From contig NZ_PEFL01000001.1 of NCBI RefSeq assembly GCF_002754475.1, forward strand, positions 2,108,001 to 2,172,000: a stretch of DNA of 64,000 bases, read 5' to 3'. Source of the DNA: Comamonas sp. 26 (lineage in GTDB: Bacteria; Pseudomonadota; Gammaproteobacteria; Burkholderiales; Burkholderiaceae_C). The translations under genes were made by a program, and so were the position numbers. Every line of letters starts with the position of its first letter. Within the stretch, counting starts at the first letter, position 1. Below are positions 1 to 9,100 of the stretch, in pieces. The notes below the pieces were generated by a model. The model saw only the letters and a program-made list of their open reading frames with translations, was not told the origin of the DNA and made no database searches.

Positions 1-1
1 G

Positions 2-499
2 CTGGCTGGCATTGAACTGCGCCGCCGCAATGTGCAGCTCACCTCCCATATCGCCGAGCGCATGCCGCCCTTGATGGTGGATGCCATCCTGATCGAGCAG
101 GTTCTCATCAATTTGATGAAAAACAGTGCTGAGTCTATTGATATGTCTGACCGCCCGCTGGGTCAGCGCAATGTGGAACTGCGTGTTCGCCCCCAGCTTT
201 TTGAGAACCATCAAGGCGTTGAATTCACTGTGGAAGACACAGGCAAGGGCTTGCCGCCCGAAGTGCTTGAACACTTGTTTGAAGCCTTCTTCTCGACCAA
301 GAGTGAGGGCATGGGCATCGGCCTGAATCTGTGCCGCTCGATTGTCGAGTCCCATCACGGCCGAATGCACGCAGAGAACCTCTACAATGGTTCTGAGGTC
401 ACTGGTTGCCGGTTTTCTTTCTGGTTACCACTGGCAACGGGGGTGGAGACGACAACACTCACCACGACAAGCGAACCCATAAAGAGGACCATTGCATGA
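2..499 (+). CDS. Sensor histidine kinase, C-terminal part
   Basis: The reading frame is open from the window edge, so the sensor part and the phospho-accepting His lie upstream. What remains is the ATP-binding domain: an N-box (LINLMKNSAE), a G1-type DTGKGLP, an F-box (FEAFFSTKSEG) and a G2-type GMGIGL, ending about 30 residues later. These match HPK4-type kinases such as FixL, DctS and TtrS. The TGA stop overlaps the ATG of the response regulator (ATGA), so the two are probably translationally coupled partners. The signal sensed cannot be read from this part. The domain call is secure; the pathway is unknown. Confidence 0.93.
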   Translation: MAGIELRRRNVQLTSHIAERMPPLMVDAILIEQVLINLMKNSAESIDMSDRPLGQRNVELRVRPQLFENHQGVEFTVEDTGKGLPPEVLEHLFEAFFSTKSEGMGIGLNLCRSIVESHHGRMHAENLYNGSEVTGCRFSFWLPLATGVETTTLTTTSEPIKRTIA

Positions 500-1161
500 G
501 TTTGATACCCAAAAAAGGCACTGTTTACGTAGTTGACGATGACGAAGCGGTTCGTGATTCCCTGCAGTGGCTGCTGGAAGGCAAGGATTACCGCGTGCGT
601 TGCTTTGACTCCGCCGAGACCTTTTTGTCGCGCTACGACCCGCGCGAAGTTGCCTGCTTGATCGTGGACATCCGCATGGGTGGCATGAGCGGTCTGGAGC
701 TGCAAGATCGCCTGATCGAGCGCAAGTCCCCCCTGCCTATCGTCTTCATCACGGGTCACGGCGATGTGCCCATGGCCGTGGACACCATGAAAAAGGGCGC
801 ACTGGACTTTATCCAGAAGCCTTTCAACGAAGAAGAGTTGCTGGGTCTGGTCGAGCGCATGCTCAACCACGCTCGTGAAGCCTTTACCGGCCATCAGCAA
901 GCCGCCAGCCGCGACGCGCTGCTGGCCAAGCTCACCGGCCGTGAAGCGCAGGTGCTGGAGCGCATCGTCGCTGGTCGCCTGAACAAGCAGATTGCCGATG
1001 ATCTGGGCATCTCCATCAAGACCGTTGAAGCGCACCGCGCCAACATCATGGAAAAGCTCAACGCCAACACCGTGGCCGATCTGCTCAAGATCGCCCTGGG
1101 TCAAGGCCAGACCAGCGCAGCAGCAAAAGCGGCCGCAGCCGCAGCGGCCGCGGTGCATTAA
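496..1161 (+). CDS. FixJ/NarL-type response regulator
   Basis: A 221-residue two-domain response regulator. The receiver has the acidic pocket D14-D16, phosphoacceptor D58 (IVDIRMGG), T86 (FITGHGD) and K108 (QKPF). A LuxR-type helix-turn-helix follows (LTGREAQVLERI through KTVEAHRANIMEKL). The protein ends in an alanine-rich tail, unusual for the family. The ATG at 496 was chosen because translation from it begins just before the receiver and overlaps the kinase stop; an earlier in-frame start would add about 30 unrelated residues. Partner of the preceding kinase. The regulated genes are not evident, and the ttr operon 8 kb away is separated from it by housekeeping genes. Confidence 0.93.
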   Translation: MSLIPKKGTVYVVDDDEAVRDSLQWLLEGKDYRVRCFDSAETFLSRYDPREVACLIVDIRMGGMSGLELQDRLIERKSPLPIVFITGHGDVPMAVDTMKKGALDFIQKPFNEEELLGLVERMLNHAREAFTGHQQAASRDALLAKLTGREAQVLERIVAGRLNKQIADDLGISIKTVEAHRANIMEKLNANTVADLLKIALGQGQTSAAAKAAAAAAAAVH

Positions 1162-1255
1162 CTGCTTCCAGCGAAACTGGAGGCCACTCCAATCGCGAGA
1201 TAATCCAAGGAGCACTGGCCAAGCCCAACCGCTTTAGCCAACTCCTATTCTGATA

Positions 1256-1288
1256 GCTGCTAGTGCTTGTAAATCAAGGGCTAGCAGC
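1256..1288 (+). terminator. Hairpin of the dispersed AGC-rich family, likely terminator
   Basis: GCTGCTAG (1256-1263) pairs with CTAGCAGC (1281-1288) and is followed by a run of T. It sits between the response regulator and folD. It belongs to a dispersed family seen again near 5342-5379, 11,030-11,095, 15,905, 16,690, 17,085, 17,440, 18,700, 21,707-21,745 and 22,150-22,205. Confidence 0.6.
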
Positions 1289-1310
1289 ATTTTTTATTGG
1301 TAATCCAGCA

Positions 1311-2165
1311 ATGACAGCCCAAATCATCGACGGCAAGCTTCTCTCCGAACAACTGCGCAAGGAAGTCGCCACCCGCGCGGCCGCACTCAAGACCAAGGGC
1401 ATCACGCCCGGTCTGGCAGTGATTCTGGTGGGCGACAACCAGGCCTCTCAGGTCTATGTGCGCAACAAGGTCAAGGCCTGCGAAGACGTGGGCTTTCATT
1501 CCGTGCTGGAAAAGTACGATGCATCCATGACCGAAGCCGAGCTGCTGGCCCGCGTGGAAGCGCTGAATAACGACCCCAGCATTCACGGCATTCTGGTGCA
1601 ACTGCCCCTGCCCAAGCACATCGACGACCACAAGGTCATCGAAACCATCTCCCCCGCCAAGGATGTGGACGGCTTTCACGTCGCCAGCGCCGGCGCGCTG
1701 ATGGTGGGTGAAGTCGGCTTCAAGGCCTGCACCCCCTACGGCTGCATGAAGATGCTGGAATCCATCGGCATGAAGGACCTGCGCGGCAAGCACGCCGTGG
1801 TCATTGGCCGCTCCAACATCGTGGGCAAGCCCATGGCCATGATGCTGCTGGCCGCCAACGCCACCGTCACCATCACCCACAGCGGCACTGCTGATCTGGC
1901 CGCCATGACCCGCCAGGCCGACGTCATCGTGGCTGCCGTCGGCAAGGTGGATGTGCTGACCGCCGACATGGTCAAGCCCGGCGCCGTGGTGATCGACGTG
2001 GGCATGAACCGCAATGCCGAAGGCAAGCTCTGCGGCGACGTGGACTTCAATGGTGTCAAGGAAGTTGCCGGCTACATCACCCCCGTCCCCGGTGGTGTTG
2101 GCCCCATGACGATTACCATGCTGCTGGTCAACACCATGGAATCTGCGGAACGCGCTGCGCGCTGA
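1311..2165 (+). CDS. folD: Bifunctional methylenetetrahydrofolate dehydrogenase/cyclohydrolase
   Basis: A 284-residue protein, the usual FolD length. FolD interconverts 5,10-methylene-THF and 10-formyl-THF in one-carbon metabolism using NADP. Visible signatures are the catalytic-lysine region YVRNKVKAC, the loop [13 protein letters not shown], the dinucleotide-binding [11 protein letters not shown], and the C-terminal [15 protein letters not shown]. The ATG at 1311 starts the conserved MTAQIIDGK; an upstream in-frame start would add 16 residues read through a hairpin. A GC-rich hairpin (2174-2190, GAGCGGC/GCCGCTC) follows the stop in a 204-base gap that has no other gene. Confidence 0.97.
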   Translation: MTAQIIDGKLLSEQLRKEVATRAAALKTKGITPGLAVILVGDNQASQVYVRNKVKACEDVGFHSVLEKYDASMTEAELLARVEALNNDPSIHGILVQLPLPKHIDDHKVIETISPAKDVDGFHVASAGALMVGEVGFKACTPYGCMKMLESIGMKDLRGKHAVVIGRSNIVGKPMAMMLLAANATVTITHSGTADLAAMTRQADVIVAAVGKVDVLTADMVKPGAVVIDVGMNRNAEGKLCGDVDFNGVKEVAGYITPVPGGVGPMTITMLLVNTMESAERAAR

Positions 2166-2369
2166 CACCCCCTGAGCGGCTTTGCCGCTCCCCCTCTCTC
2201 GCTTCGCGGGATGGGGAGGACAACTCGGTGCGGGGCAGCCCTTCCTCGTTGTCACTGGCTTAAAGCCAGCGGAGCGCACTACTGACCGCAGGCTGACGCT
2301 ATCACTGCCATAGCAAATATTGCCATGGCAGCGCTTGATTTTCCCGACCTTGCCGGCACCTAATACAGC

Positions 2370-4421
2370 ATGAGCAATCCACTTCTCGAATCCTCCTCCC
2401 TGCCCCTGTTTGACCGCATTCAGCCTGCGGATGTGGCGCCCGCCATCGACACCTTGCTGGCACGCGCCAGCGAGGCTCTGGAGAGCGTTGTCGCACCGGA
2501 TTTCCCGGCACAGTGGGAAGCCATCTCGGCCGTGCTGGATGTAGCGACCGAGAAGCTGGGCACGGCCTGGTCTGCCGTCAACCACCTCAACAGCGTGGCC
2601 GATACTCCCGAGCTGCGCGCCGCCTACAACGAGGCCCTGCCCAAGGTCACAGAGTTCTGGACCAATCTGGGTGCCGACGAACGCCTGTACGCCAAGTACA
2701 AAGCCATTGACGCCAACAGCCTGAACAAAGAACAGCGCGCGGCCTGGGATCACGCCATGCGCGGCTTTGTGCTTTCAGGCGCGGAGTTGCAAGGCGCGGC
2801 CAAGGAGCGCTTTGCAGCCATTCAGGCACGCTCTGCCGAACTGGCGCAAAAATTCAGCGAAAACGCGCTGGATGCGACCGATGCCTTTGCCTACTACGCC
2901 GCAGCCGACGAGCTGGACGGCGTGCCTGCCGACGTGATTGCAGCCGCCAAGGCCGCCGCTGAAGCGGATGGCAAAGAGGGCTACAAGCTCACGTTGAAGA
3001 TGCCAAGCTACCTGCCCGTGATGCAGTTCGCCAAGAGCAGCGCATTGCGCGAAAGGCTCTATCACGCCTATGTGACCCGTGCCTCCGATCAGGCCGAAGG
3101 CGATGGCAAGCGCTTCGACAACACAGCCGTCATGCAAGAAATTCTGGCGCTGCGCCTCGAAGAATCTCAACTGCTGGGCTACCGGAATTTCGGTGAAGTC
3201 TCTGTGGTTACCAAGATGGCCGACTCGCCCAAGCAAGTCATAGACTTTCTGCGCGACCTGGGCCAGCGCGCCCGCCCCTACGCCGAAAAAGACGTGGCGG
3301 ACCTGCGTGCCTTTGCCAAAGCCGAGCTGGGCATTGCGGATCCTCAGCCCTGGGACTGGGCCTTTATTGGTGAAAAGCTCAAGGAAGCACGCTATTCCTT
3401 CAGCGAGCAGGAACTCAAGCAATACTTCCCCGCACCCAAGGTGCTGGCGGGCCTGTTCAAGATTGTGGAGACGCTGTTTGAAGTCTCCATTCGACCAGAC
3501 ACCGCCCCTGTGTGGCACCCCTGCGTAGAGTTCTACCGCATCGAACGCAGCACGCCCCAAGGCCCGCAACTCGTTGGCCAGTTCTATCTGGATCCGCAGG
3601 CCCGCAAGGGAAAGCGTGGCGGCGCGTGGATGGACGATGTGCGCACCCGCTGGTTGCGCCCCGACAACCACCAGCTACAAACGCCCGTGGCCCATCTGGT
3701 CTGCAATTTTGCGGCCGGTGTGGATGGCAAGCCCGCCCTGCTCACGCACGACGACGTGATCACCCTCTTCCATGAAACCGGCCACGGCTTGCACCACATG
3801 CTCACGCAAGTGAACGAGCGCGATGTCTCCGGTATTGCCGGTGTGGAGTGGGACGCCGTCGAGCTACCCAGCCAGTTCATGGAAAACTTCTGCTGGGAAT
3901 GGGATGTGCTCAAGCACATGACGGCCCATGTCGATACCGGTGAGGCCCTGCCCCGCACGCTGTACGACAAGATGATTGCGGCCAAGAACTTCCAGTCCGG
4001 CATGCAGACCCTGCGCCAGATCGAGTTCTCGCTGTTCGACATGCTGCTGCACACCGAGCACAACCCTGCGGACGACTTCATGGCGCTACTGAACAAGGTT
4101 CGCGCTGAAATTGCGGTGCTGCCGTCCCCTGCCTACAACCGCATGGCCAATACCTTCAGCCATATCTTTGCGGGCGGCTACGCTGCGGGCTACTACAGCT
4201 ACAAATGGGCCGAAGTGCTGAGCGCCGATGCCTACGCGGCGTTTGAAGAAACCGCACTGGCCGATGGCTCGCCCAACCCCGAAACCGGCCGCAAATACCG
4301 CGAGTCGATTCTGGAAGCCGGCGGCAGCCGCCCTGCCATGGAATCCTTCAAGGCCTTCCGCGGCCGCGAGCCACAGATTGATGCGCTGCTGCGCCATCAA
4401 GGCATGAGCCAGACCGCCTGA
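2370..4421 (+). CDS. prlC: M3-family oligopeptidase (oligopeptidase A-like)
   Basis: A 683-residue cytoplasmic zinc metallopeptidase of family M3 (thimet/oligopeptidase A group), which degrades short peptides including cleaved signal peptides. The zinc site HETGH is at residues 468-472 (LFHETGHGLHHML), with the family's downstream glutamate region (GVEWDAVELPSQFMENF). Length and C-terminal GGYAAGYYSYKWAEVL match the E. coli OpdA/PrlC type. No signal peptide is seen. It is transcribed alone and is followed by a strong terminator. The symbol follows E. coli; opdA is a synonym. Confidence 0.93.
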   Translation: MSNPLLESSSLPLFDRIQPADVAPAIDTLLARASEALESVVAPDFPAQWEAISAVLDVATEKLGTAWSAVNHLNSVADTPELRAAYNEALPKVTEFWTNLGADERLYAKYKAIDANSLNKEQRAAWDHAMRGFVLSGAELQGAAKERFAAIQARSAELAQKFSENALDATDAFAYYAAADELDGVPADVIAAAKAAAEADGKEGYKLTLKMPSYLPVMQFAKSSALRERLYHAYVTRASDQAEGDGKRFDNTAVMQEILALRLEESQLLGYRNFGEVSVVTKMADSPKQVIDFLRDLGQRARPYAEKDVADLRAFAKAELGIADPQPWDWAFIGEKLKEARYSFSEQELKQYFPAPKVLAGLFKIVETLFEVSIRPDTAPVWHPCVEFYRIERSTPQGPQLVGQFYLDPQARKGKRGGAWMDDVRTRWLRPDNHQLQTPVAHLVCNFAAGVDGKPALLTHDDVITLFHETGHGLHHMLTQVNERDVSGIAGVEWDAVELPSQFMENFCWEWDVLKHMTAHVDTGEALPRTLYDKMIAAKNFQSGMQTLRQIEFSLFDMLLHTEHNPADDFMALLNKVRAEIAVLPSPAYNRMANTFSHIFAGGYAAGYYSYKWAEVLSADAYAAFEETALADGSPNPETGRKYRESILEAGGSRPAMESFKAFRGREPQIDALLRHQGMSQTA

Positions 4422-4441
4422 GTCTCAGCGCATTCCAGACG

Positions 4442-4466
4442 AGCGCCCCGCCGGGGCGCTTTTTTA
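4442..4466 (+). terminator. Rho-independent terminator after the oligopeptidase gene
   Basis: AGCGCCCC (4442-4449) pairs with GGGGCGCT (4453-4460) and runs directly into six T. Confidence 0.9.
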
Positions 4467-4620
4467 TGCCGGACTCATGGGCAATGCTGACAAACACTGA
4501 CTCAGGCAAGGGATTCGCCACCCAACGCACGCCCTCTTGCTCTGCTTTCGCTGCCGGTCCACGCTATGCTCCGTTTACTGGTGCTTGCGCCGCTCCCACA
4601 CTCTATTTTTCAGGACTGAA

Positions 4621-5310
4621 ATGTCACGTCCCTTGATTGCATTGCCCTTGCTCAAAAAATTTTCATCGCAAAGTCCAGCACTGCTGCCCGTTTTGTTTCT
4701 CACTGCATGCGCCGCAATGGCCAGTAGCGTCAGCCATGCACAAAACCTGTATCGCTCTGTAGGCCCCGATGGCCGAGTCACCTACTCTGATCGCGCCGTC
4801 AATAGCAACGCCAAAGCCAGCGCAGAAACCACAGGCAGCGCAGAAAGCAGCGCCCCGGCCAACGCCCAATTGCCTTATGAACTGCGCCAGACCGCCAGTC
4901 GCTACCCAGTCATGATCTATACCGGCAAGGACTGCTTGCCTTGCGACGAAGCACGCAACTTTCTGCAAAGCCGCGGCGTTCCTTACGGTGAACGCACGAT
5001 TGACACCAGCAGCGATGTTGCCGCGCTCAAAAAGCTCAGCGGCCAGGACAGTCTGCCTTTTGCCACCATCGGCAACCAGCACCTCAAAGGCTTTGGCCCA
5101 GATAGCTGGACCCAGTACCTGAATGCTGCAGGTTACCCTGCGCAGTCACAACTGCCGAAAACCTATAAAGCGGCCACAGCCAAACCCTTGACAGCCCCTA
5201 CCGCTGCTGCCGAGCCGCAAAAAACTGCCGAACGCCCAGCTCTACGCGAACCTGCCGCTACAGCACCGGGTGTCTCCACACAGAACAACCCTGCAGGCCT
5301 GCGCTTCTGA
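4621..5310 (+). CDS. Exported DUF4124-glutaredoxin protein
   Basis: A 229-residue protein. The ATG at 4621 is followed by a hydrophobic signal segment ending near SVSHA, then a DUF4124-like stretch (QNLYRSVGPDGRVTYSD), a low-complexity linker, and a glutaredoxin domain with the redox motif CLPC (GKDCLPCDEARNFL) plus the LPFATIG cis-proline region. The tail is rich in Ala, Pro and Thr. Expected location is the periplasm or outer face of the inner membrane. This pairing is common in beta- and gammaproteobacteria, but its substrate is unknown. The upstream in-frame start at 4537 would put 28 non-conserved residues before the signal. Confidence 0.85.
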   Translation: MSRPLIALPLLKKFSSQSPALLPVLFLTACAAMASSVSHAQNLYRSVGPDGRVTYSDRAVNSNAKASAETTGSAESSAPANAQLPYELRQTASRYPVMIYTGKDCLPCDEARNFLQSRGVPYGERTIDTSSDVAALKKLSGQDSLPFATIGNQHLKGFGPDSWTQYLNAAGYPAQSQLPKTYKAATAKPLTAPTAAAEPQKTAERPALREPAATAPGVSTQNNPAGLRF

Positions 5311-5341
5311 TACGCCCAACACTTTTATTTCAATGAAATAA

Positions 5342-5379
5342 GCCTGCAGCGCTTGTCTAGCAAGCGCAAGCAGCTATCC
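5342..5379. repeat. Copy of the dispersed AGC-rich hairpin element
   Basis: CTGCAGCGCTTG and CAAGCGCAAGCAG form an imperfect hairpin followed by CTATCC, like the copies elsewhere in the window. It lies between two convergent genes. Confidence 0.6.
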
Positions 5380-5390
5380 ATTTCATATAA

Positions 5391-5427
5391 AAAAAGAGCC
5401 CCCAGCATGATGCAGGTGGCTCTTTTT
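5391..5427. terminator. Bidirectional terminator between the glutaredoxin gene and rpiA
   Basis: AAAAAGAGCC (5391-5400) pairs with GGCTCTTTTT (5418-5427). The stem has A on one flank and T on the other, so it can serve both convergent genes. Confidence 0.85.
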
Positions 5428-5453
5428 CATGTGCGAAGAAACTTCGCTAAAGC

Positions 5454-6152
5454 TTAGTACTTCAGTGTCTGCACGCCTTGGGCCGTGCCCAGCAGACAGA
5501 CCGCCGCCTTCTGGTGCGCAAACACACCCACAGTGATCACGCCAGGCCACTGATTGACTTGAGACTCAAACGCCAGCGGGTCAGCTACCTTCAAACCGCG
5601 CACATCCAGAATGTGTTGGCCGTTATCAGTCACCAGCGCTGCGCCATCTTTCATGCGAATTTGCGCGCTCACGCCTGCGCCCATGGCTTCAAAACAGCGT
5701 GCAATCTGCGCAGCGGCCATGGGAATCACTTCTACGGGCAGAGGAAAGTCGCCCAGCACATCGACACGTTTGGACTCATCGGCAATGCAGACAAAGCGAT
5801 CAGCCAACGCGGCCACAATCTTCTCGCGCGTCAGCGCAGCGCCGCCGCCCTTGACCATATAGCCCTTGCCGTCGATCTCGTCAGCGCCATCGATATACAC
5901 GGCCAGACGCTTCACTTCATTGGCATCGAACACGGTGATGCCCAGCGCCTTCAGTCGCTCGGTGCTCGCCACCGAGCTGGAGACCGCGCCAGGAATTTGG
6001 TCTTTGATCGTCGCCAGAGCATCGATGAACTTGTTGACCGTGGAGCCTGTGCCCACGCCCACAATTTCACCAGTTACCACATATTTCAGGGCGGCTTGTC
6101 CAACCAAAGTTTTCAGTTCATCTTGAGAAAGGGGTGCAGCAGGTGTCGTCAT
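5454..6152 (-). CDS. rpiA: Ribose-5-phosphate isomerase A
   Basis: A 232-residue enzyme that interconverts ribose 5-phosphate and ribulose 5-phosphate in the pentose phosphate pathway. Signatures are [15 protein letters not shown], the catalytic DGADEID, and [12 protein letters not shown]. The ATG at 6152 gives the normal length; a start at 6188 would run into the divergent pyrD. The rpiA and pyrD starts are only 34 bases apart, so their promoters must overlap. Ends near a shared terminator with the preceding convergent gene. Confidence 0.96.
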   Translation of the reverse strand: MTTPAAPLSQDELKTLVGQAALKYVVTGEIVGVGTGSTVNKFIDALATIKDQIPGAVSSSVASTERLKALGITVFDANEVKRLAVYIDGADEIDGKGYMVKGGGAALTREKIVAALADRFVCIADESKRVDVLGDFPLPVEVIPMAAAQIARCFEAMGAGVSAQIRMKDGAALVTDNGQHILDVRGLKVADPLAFESQVNQWPGVITVGVFAHQKAAVCLLGTAQGVQTLKY

Positions 6153-6186
6153 GAGGGAAAATCCAGATAATCCTGCGATTATCTCC

Positions 6187-7233
6187 ATGTCTCTTATTCC
6201 TTACTCACTGACCCGTCCACTTCTTTTCGGCATGGACCCCGAAGCCGCTCACGACTTCACCATGAATTTCATGGCCAAGGGTCAGAACACGCTGCTGCAA
6301 AAAGCCTGGGAACGCCCTCTGGTCCATGACCCGATTGAGCTGGCCGGCCTCGAGTTCCCCAACCGAGTCGGCATGGCCGCCGGTCTGGACAAGAACGCGC
6401 GCTGCATCGATGCGCTGGCCGCCATGGGCTTTGGCTTTGTGGAAGTGGGTACGGTCACGCCCCGCCCCCAGCCCGGCAACCCCAAGCCGCGCATGTTTCG
6501 CATCCCCGAGAAAAATGCGCTGATCAACCGGCTGGGCTTCAACAACGAAGGCCTGGACGCATTTTTGGCCAACGTGCGCCGCTCGCAAGTGCGCGCCAAC
6601 GGTGGCTCCATGCTGCTGGGCCTGAATATCGGCAAGAACGCCACCACACCGATTGAAGAAGCAACCAGCGACTACATCAAGGCGCTGGATGGCGTCTATC
6701 CCCACGCCGACTACGTGACGGTGAACATCAGCTCGCCCAACACCAAGAACCTGCGCGCGCTGCAAAGCGATGAAGCGCTGGATGCCTTGCTGGGAGCCAT
6801 TGCCAACCGCCGCGAGCAACTCTCCAGCCAGCACGGCAAGCGCACGCCAGTGTTCGTCAAAATCGCCCCCGATCTGGATGAAGAGCAGGTCGGCGTCATT
6901 GCCGCCACGCTGCAGCGCCACAACATGGATGGCGTCATCGCCACCAACACCACCATTAGCCGCGAAGCCGTCAAAGGTCTGCAGCATGCAGAAGAGGCTG
7001 GCGGCCTGTCTGGCGCACCCGTACTGGAAGCCAGCAACCAGATCATTCGCCAGCTGCGCTCTGCCCTGGGCAGCCGCTACCCCATCATCGGCGTGGGCGG
7101 CATCTTGAGCGGCGCAGATGCCGTGAGCAAAATCCGCGCAGGTGCTGACGTGGTGCAGATCTATAGCGGCCTGATCTATCGCGGCCCGGACCTGGTGAAA
7201 GAAGCTGCCGAAGCCATTGCGCACATGCCTTGA
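6187..7233 (+). CDS. pyrD: Dihydroorotate dehydrogenase (quinone), class 2
   Basis: A 348-residue FMN flavoenzyme of the inner membrane that oxidises dihydroorotate to orotate with quinone as acceptor (pyrimidine synthesis). Class 2 features are the N-terminal membrane-associating segment ([18 protein letters not shown]), [19 protein letters not shown], the active-site region [14 protein letters not shown], and the C-terminal FMN phosphate loop [19 protein letters not shown]. The ATG at 6187 matches the family; the earlier in-frame start at 6151 overlaps rpiA. Followed by a terminator. Confidence 0.97.
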   Translation: MSLIPYSLTRPLLFGMDPEAAHDFTMNFMAKGQNTLLQKAWERPLVHDPIELAGLEFPNRVGMAAGLDKNARCIDALAAMGFGFVEVGTVTPRPQPGNPKPRMFRIPEKNALINRLGFNNEGLDAFLANVRRSQVRANGGSMLLGLNIGKNATTPIEEATSDYIKALDGVYPHADYVTVNISSPNTKNLRALQSDEALDALLGAIANRREQLSSQHGKRTPVFVKIAPDLDEEQVGVIAATLQRHNMDGVIATNTTISREAVKGLQHAEEAGGLSGAPVLEASNQIIRQLRSALGSRYPIIGVGGILSGADAVSKIRAGADVVQIYSGLIYRGPDLVKEAAEAIAHMP

Positions 7234-7270
7234 GCCGGAAGCAGCAGCCTAGACTGCTGCCAAAGAACAA

Positions 7271-7308
7271 AAAATAGCCCGCCAAGCATGAGCCTGACGG
7301 GCTATTTT
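7271..7308. terminator. Bidirectional terminator between pyrD and the yqj-like trio
   Basis: AAAATAGCCC (7271-7280) and GGGCTATTTT (7299-7308) form a stem with A and T flanks, between two convergent transcription units. Confidence 0.85.
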
Positions 7309-7324
7309 GATAGGAAGAAGTGAA

Positions 7325-7693
7325 TCAGCCGCGGCTTCGCTGCTGCAACTTCATCACCCAAGGCAGGGCCACACTGCCCCAGCGAATCAATTTGCGCGGC
7401 CCCACCACCATCAACAGCGCACCGGCTGCAGCCGTGGCGATGGGGTGCAGGCGCACAAAGCTCACCAAACGTTCTGGCAGCGAAGCCTCACCGTCAACCT
7501 GCGCAGGCTGCGTATGGCGCAAGGCTGCAGCCTGAGCCTTGGCAGAAGCACGGGCCTTGATTCGAGCTCGCTGGCGCGAGATGCGAGTCAGCACCAATTT
7601 TTGCTCTGGCGATGCTTCATCCCACAGTGCCGCATCCAGTCCCACAGGCTTGACGGGGCTCTCTGCAGGCTTCAGTTCAGGAGAAGGAGTCAT
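7325..7693 (-). CDS. YqjK-like small protein
   Basis: A 122-residue protein, last gene of a three-gene unit (8425 to 7325). It has a charged helical middle (RISRQRARIKARASAKAQAAAL) and one C-terminal hydrophobic segment (HPIATAAAGALLMVV). The position after YqjD- and YqjE-like genes, and the Arg-rich helix, suggest the YqjK family, but the primary similarity is weak. It starts two bases after the YqjE-like stop, so they are probably cotranslated. Function unknown; likely envelope-associated. Confidence 0.65.
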   Translation of the reverse strand: MTPSPELKPAESPVKPVGLDAALWDEASPEQKLVLTRISRQRARIKARASAKAQAAALRHTQPAQVDGEASLPERLVSFVRLHPIATAAAGALLMVVGPRKLIRWGSVALPWVMKLQQRSRG

Positions 7694-7695
7694 GG

Positions 7696-8097
7696 TCAGA
7701 TCTTCTCCTTCAGAGCTTTCCAGTCAGACTTGAACTCATGCCTGGTCAGCCTGAATGGGCTGGACAGTTGCTTGACTGCAGCCATCAATCGCCATAAACC
7801 CAAAGCCCAGATAACGACCCAACCGCCAGCCAGCAGCCATGCCACCAGAGTGCGATGTTCGCTATCCCAGAACTGAACCAGAACGGCCAGCGTCAGGACC
7901 ATGAGCACAACCACCGTCAAAGCACCGAGAACGATGGCAAGCACGGTCAGCGTCTGGAGACTCTGCTTGTGCTGGCGCCACTCCAGATGGGCAAGATCGA
8001 CGCGATCTTCAGCAGCCATGGCCGCCTCAGTCAGATTCAATCGGCAGCGCGCAACCAGAGAGTCCAGACCCAGTAGTGACGTCAAATTCACAGGCAC
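7696..8097 (-). CDS. YqjE-like phage-holin-family membrane protein
   Basis: A 133-residue protein with two long transmembrane segments (TVLAIVLGALTVVVLMVLTL and LVAWLLAGGWVVIWALGLW) after an amphipathic N-terminus with the RLNLTEAA and LEWRQHKQ pattern of the YqjE/holin III superfamily. The start appears to be GTG at 8097, because family-like sequence extends upstream of the first ATG (8019); the 107-residue ATG form is the alternative. Second gene of the yqjDEK-like unit. Membrane-associated, exact role unknown. Confidence 0.75.
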   Translation of the reverse strand: MPVNLTSLLGLDSLVARCRLNLTEAAMAAEDRVDLAHLEWRQHKQSLQTLTVLAIVLGALTVVVLMVLTLAVLVQFWDSEHRTLVAWLLAGGWVVIWALGLWRLMAAVKQLSSPFRLTRHEFKSDWKALKEKI

Positions 8098-8113
8098 TTG
8101 AAATCAGCGCCTT

Positions 8114-8425
8114 TTAACGTCGACCCAGCATAAAGCCCAGCAGAGCACCTACAGCCAGAGCTGCACCGGCAACACGCCAAGGTTCATCATGCGCATAGCG
8201 ATCAGCCGTATCGGCGGCTTCGCGGGCCTGGCGAGCAGCGTCCTGAGCAGCGCGAACAGCGGAATCGCGCACTGTGTTCATGCTGTCATCGATACGTTGA
8301 CGCAGTGCGCTGATCTCAGGCATTTTGTCCAGTTCACGGGCAGACAGCAGACCACGCAGATCGCTGACAAGCTTTTCCAGATCGTCTTGGGCATGGGAAA
8401 CGGCATCGGAAACAGAGCGTGACAT
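8114..8425 (-). CDS. DUF883 (ElaB/YqjD-like) inner-membrane protein
   Basis: A 103-residue protein with a long heptad-like helix and a C-terminal glycine-rich membrane anchor ending GAALAVGALLGFMLGRR, the hallmark of the ElaB/YqjD/DUF883 family. E. coli members bind ribosomes and are stationary-phase induced; whether this one does is inference. The ATG at 8425 has a good ribosome site (AGAAAGG) at the right distance; the upstream in-frame extension to 8524 is not conserved. First gene of the unit. Confidence 0.88.
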   Translation of the reverse strand: MSRSVSDAVSHAQDDLEKLVSDLRGLLSARELDKMPEISALRQRIDDSMNTVRDSAVRAAQDAARQAREAADTADRYAHDEPWRVAGAALAVGALLGFMLGRR

Positions 8426-8968
8426 ATCGAACCTTTCTATATGACGAATTGGGATATCACGTGCACGTATCAGTACACAGATAGCTGACGAGCGAAGAAA
8501 AAACGTCGCTTGCAAACACAGCATGTGACCATCTTACATAAAAGCAACAGCTTCAAAGCATCACACGCGCGAAGTCTGGTGTCGGACGGTTACGGGCGGA
8601 GCTGCTGCACTACAGGGACGACTCATACATGCAGGCACCGATGGGTATTTTTTTAATCCCTTTCCTGCAAGGCGATCAGGCTTCAAAAAGACTGCACATC
8701 TGCAGACGGGTTTGAGCACATGCGTGCAACCTCAGAAACGAACCGCTCAGTATTGGCTCCATTCAAATGTCGCGACCTCCTGCGACTCGCAATGCAACTG
8801 CAGAGATGAAATCAAGGTTGTGCTTTTACTAGACAGAACGCTGGCTTCATTCCCTCTTAAAAACACATCATTCCTTAACTCTTCATTAATTAATTACTTG
8901 CATGCTTGAAGCCGTTATAGGTCGATTGCACGCGCTCCCCTCTGAAAAAGTCTTCTTTCACGGCGGGT
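8426..8968. other. Intergenic region upstream of the ttr operon, no gene seen
   Basis: This stretch holds the promoters of the divergent yqjD-like and ttr units. The only sizeable open frame (8712-8909) has no recognisable protein and no plausible ribosome site. The AT content rises sharply towards 9060. Confidence 0.6.
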
Positions 8969-8982
8969 TTGATACAAATCAA
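8969..8982 (+). promoter_or_regulatory. FNR/ANR box upstream of ttrB
   Basis: TTGATACAAATCAA is a perfect match to the FNR/ANR consensus TTGAT-N4-ATCAA. It lies 119 bases before the chosen ttrB ATG, followed by an AT-rich stretch (9007-9055) suited to a promoter. This predicts anaerobic activation of the operon, as known for Salmonella ttr. Confidence 0.8.
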
Positions 8983-9100
8983 GCGCTCAGCCGCCCTTCA
9001 TTCATATAGTCATTAGTGCATAAAAAGTATTTATTTAATACTTATTAATGCATAAGCATCAGAGTGTTCTGGTGCCAGTGCGACGATGAAAGGAAGGGCC

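Noticed and set aside
2..1161. Sensor/regulator pair as TtrS-TtrR
   Set aside because: The domain type fits, but housekeeping genes lie between it and ttrBCA over 8 kb, and the sensor part is outside the window.
1281..2753. 490-residue open frame on the minus strand opposite folD
   Set aside because: Antisense to folD and the oligopeptidase; composition is His/Gly-rich noise typical of high-GC antisense frames.
8712..8909. 66-residue open frame before ttr
   Set aside because: No ribosome site and no similarity; lies in an AT-rich promoter region.
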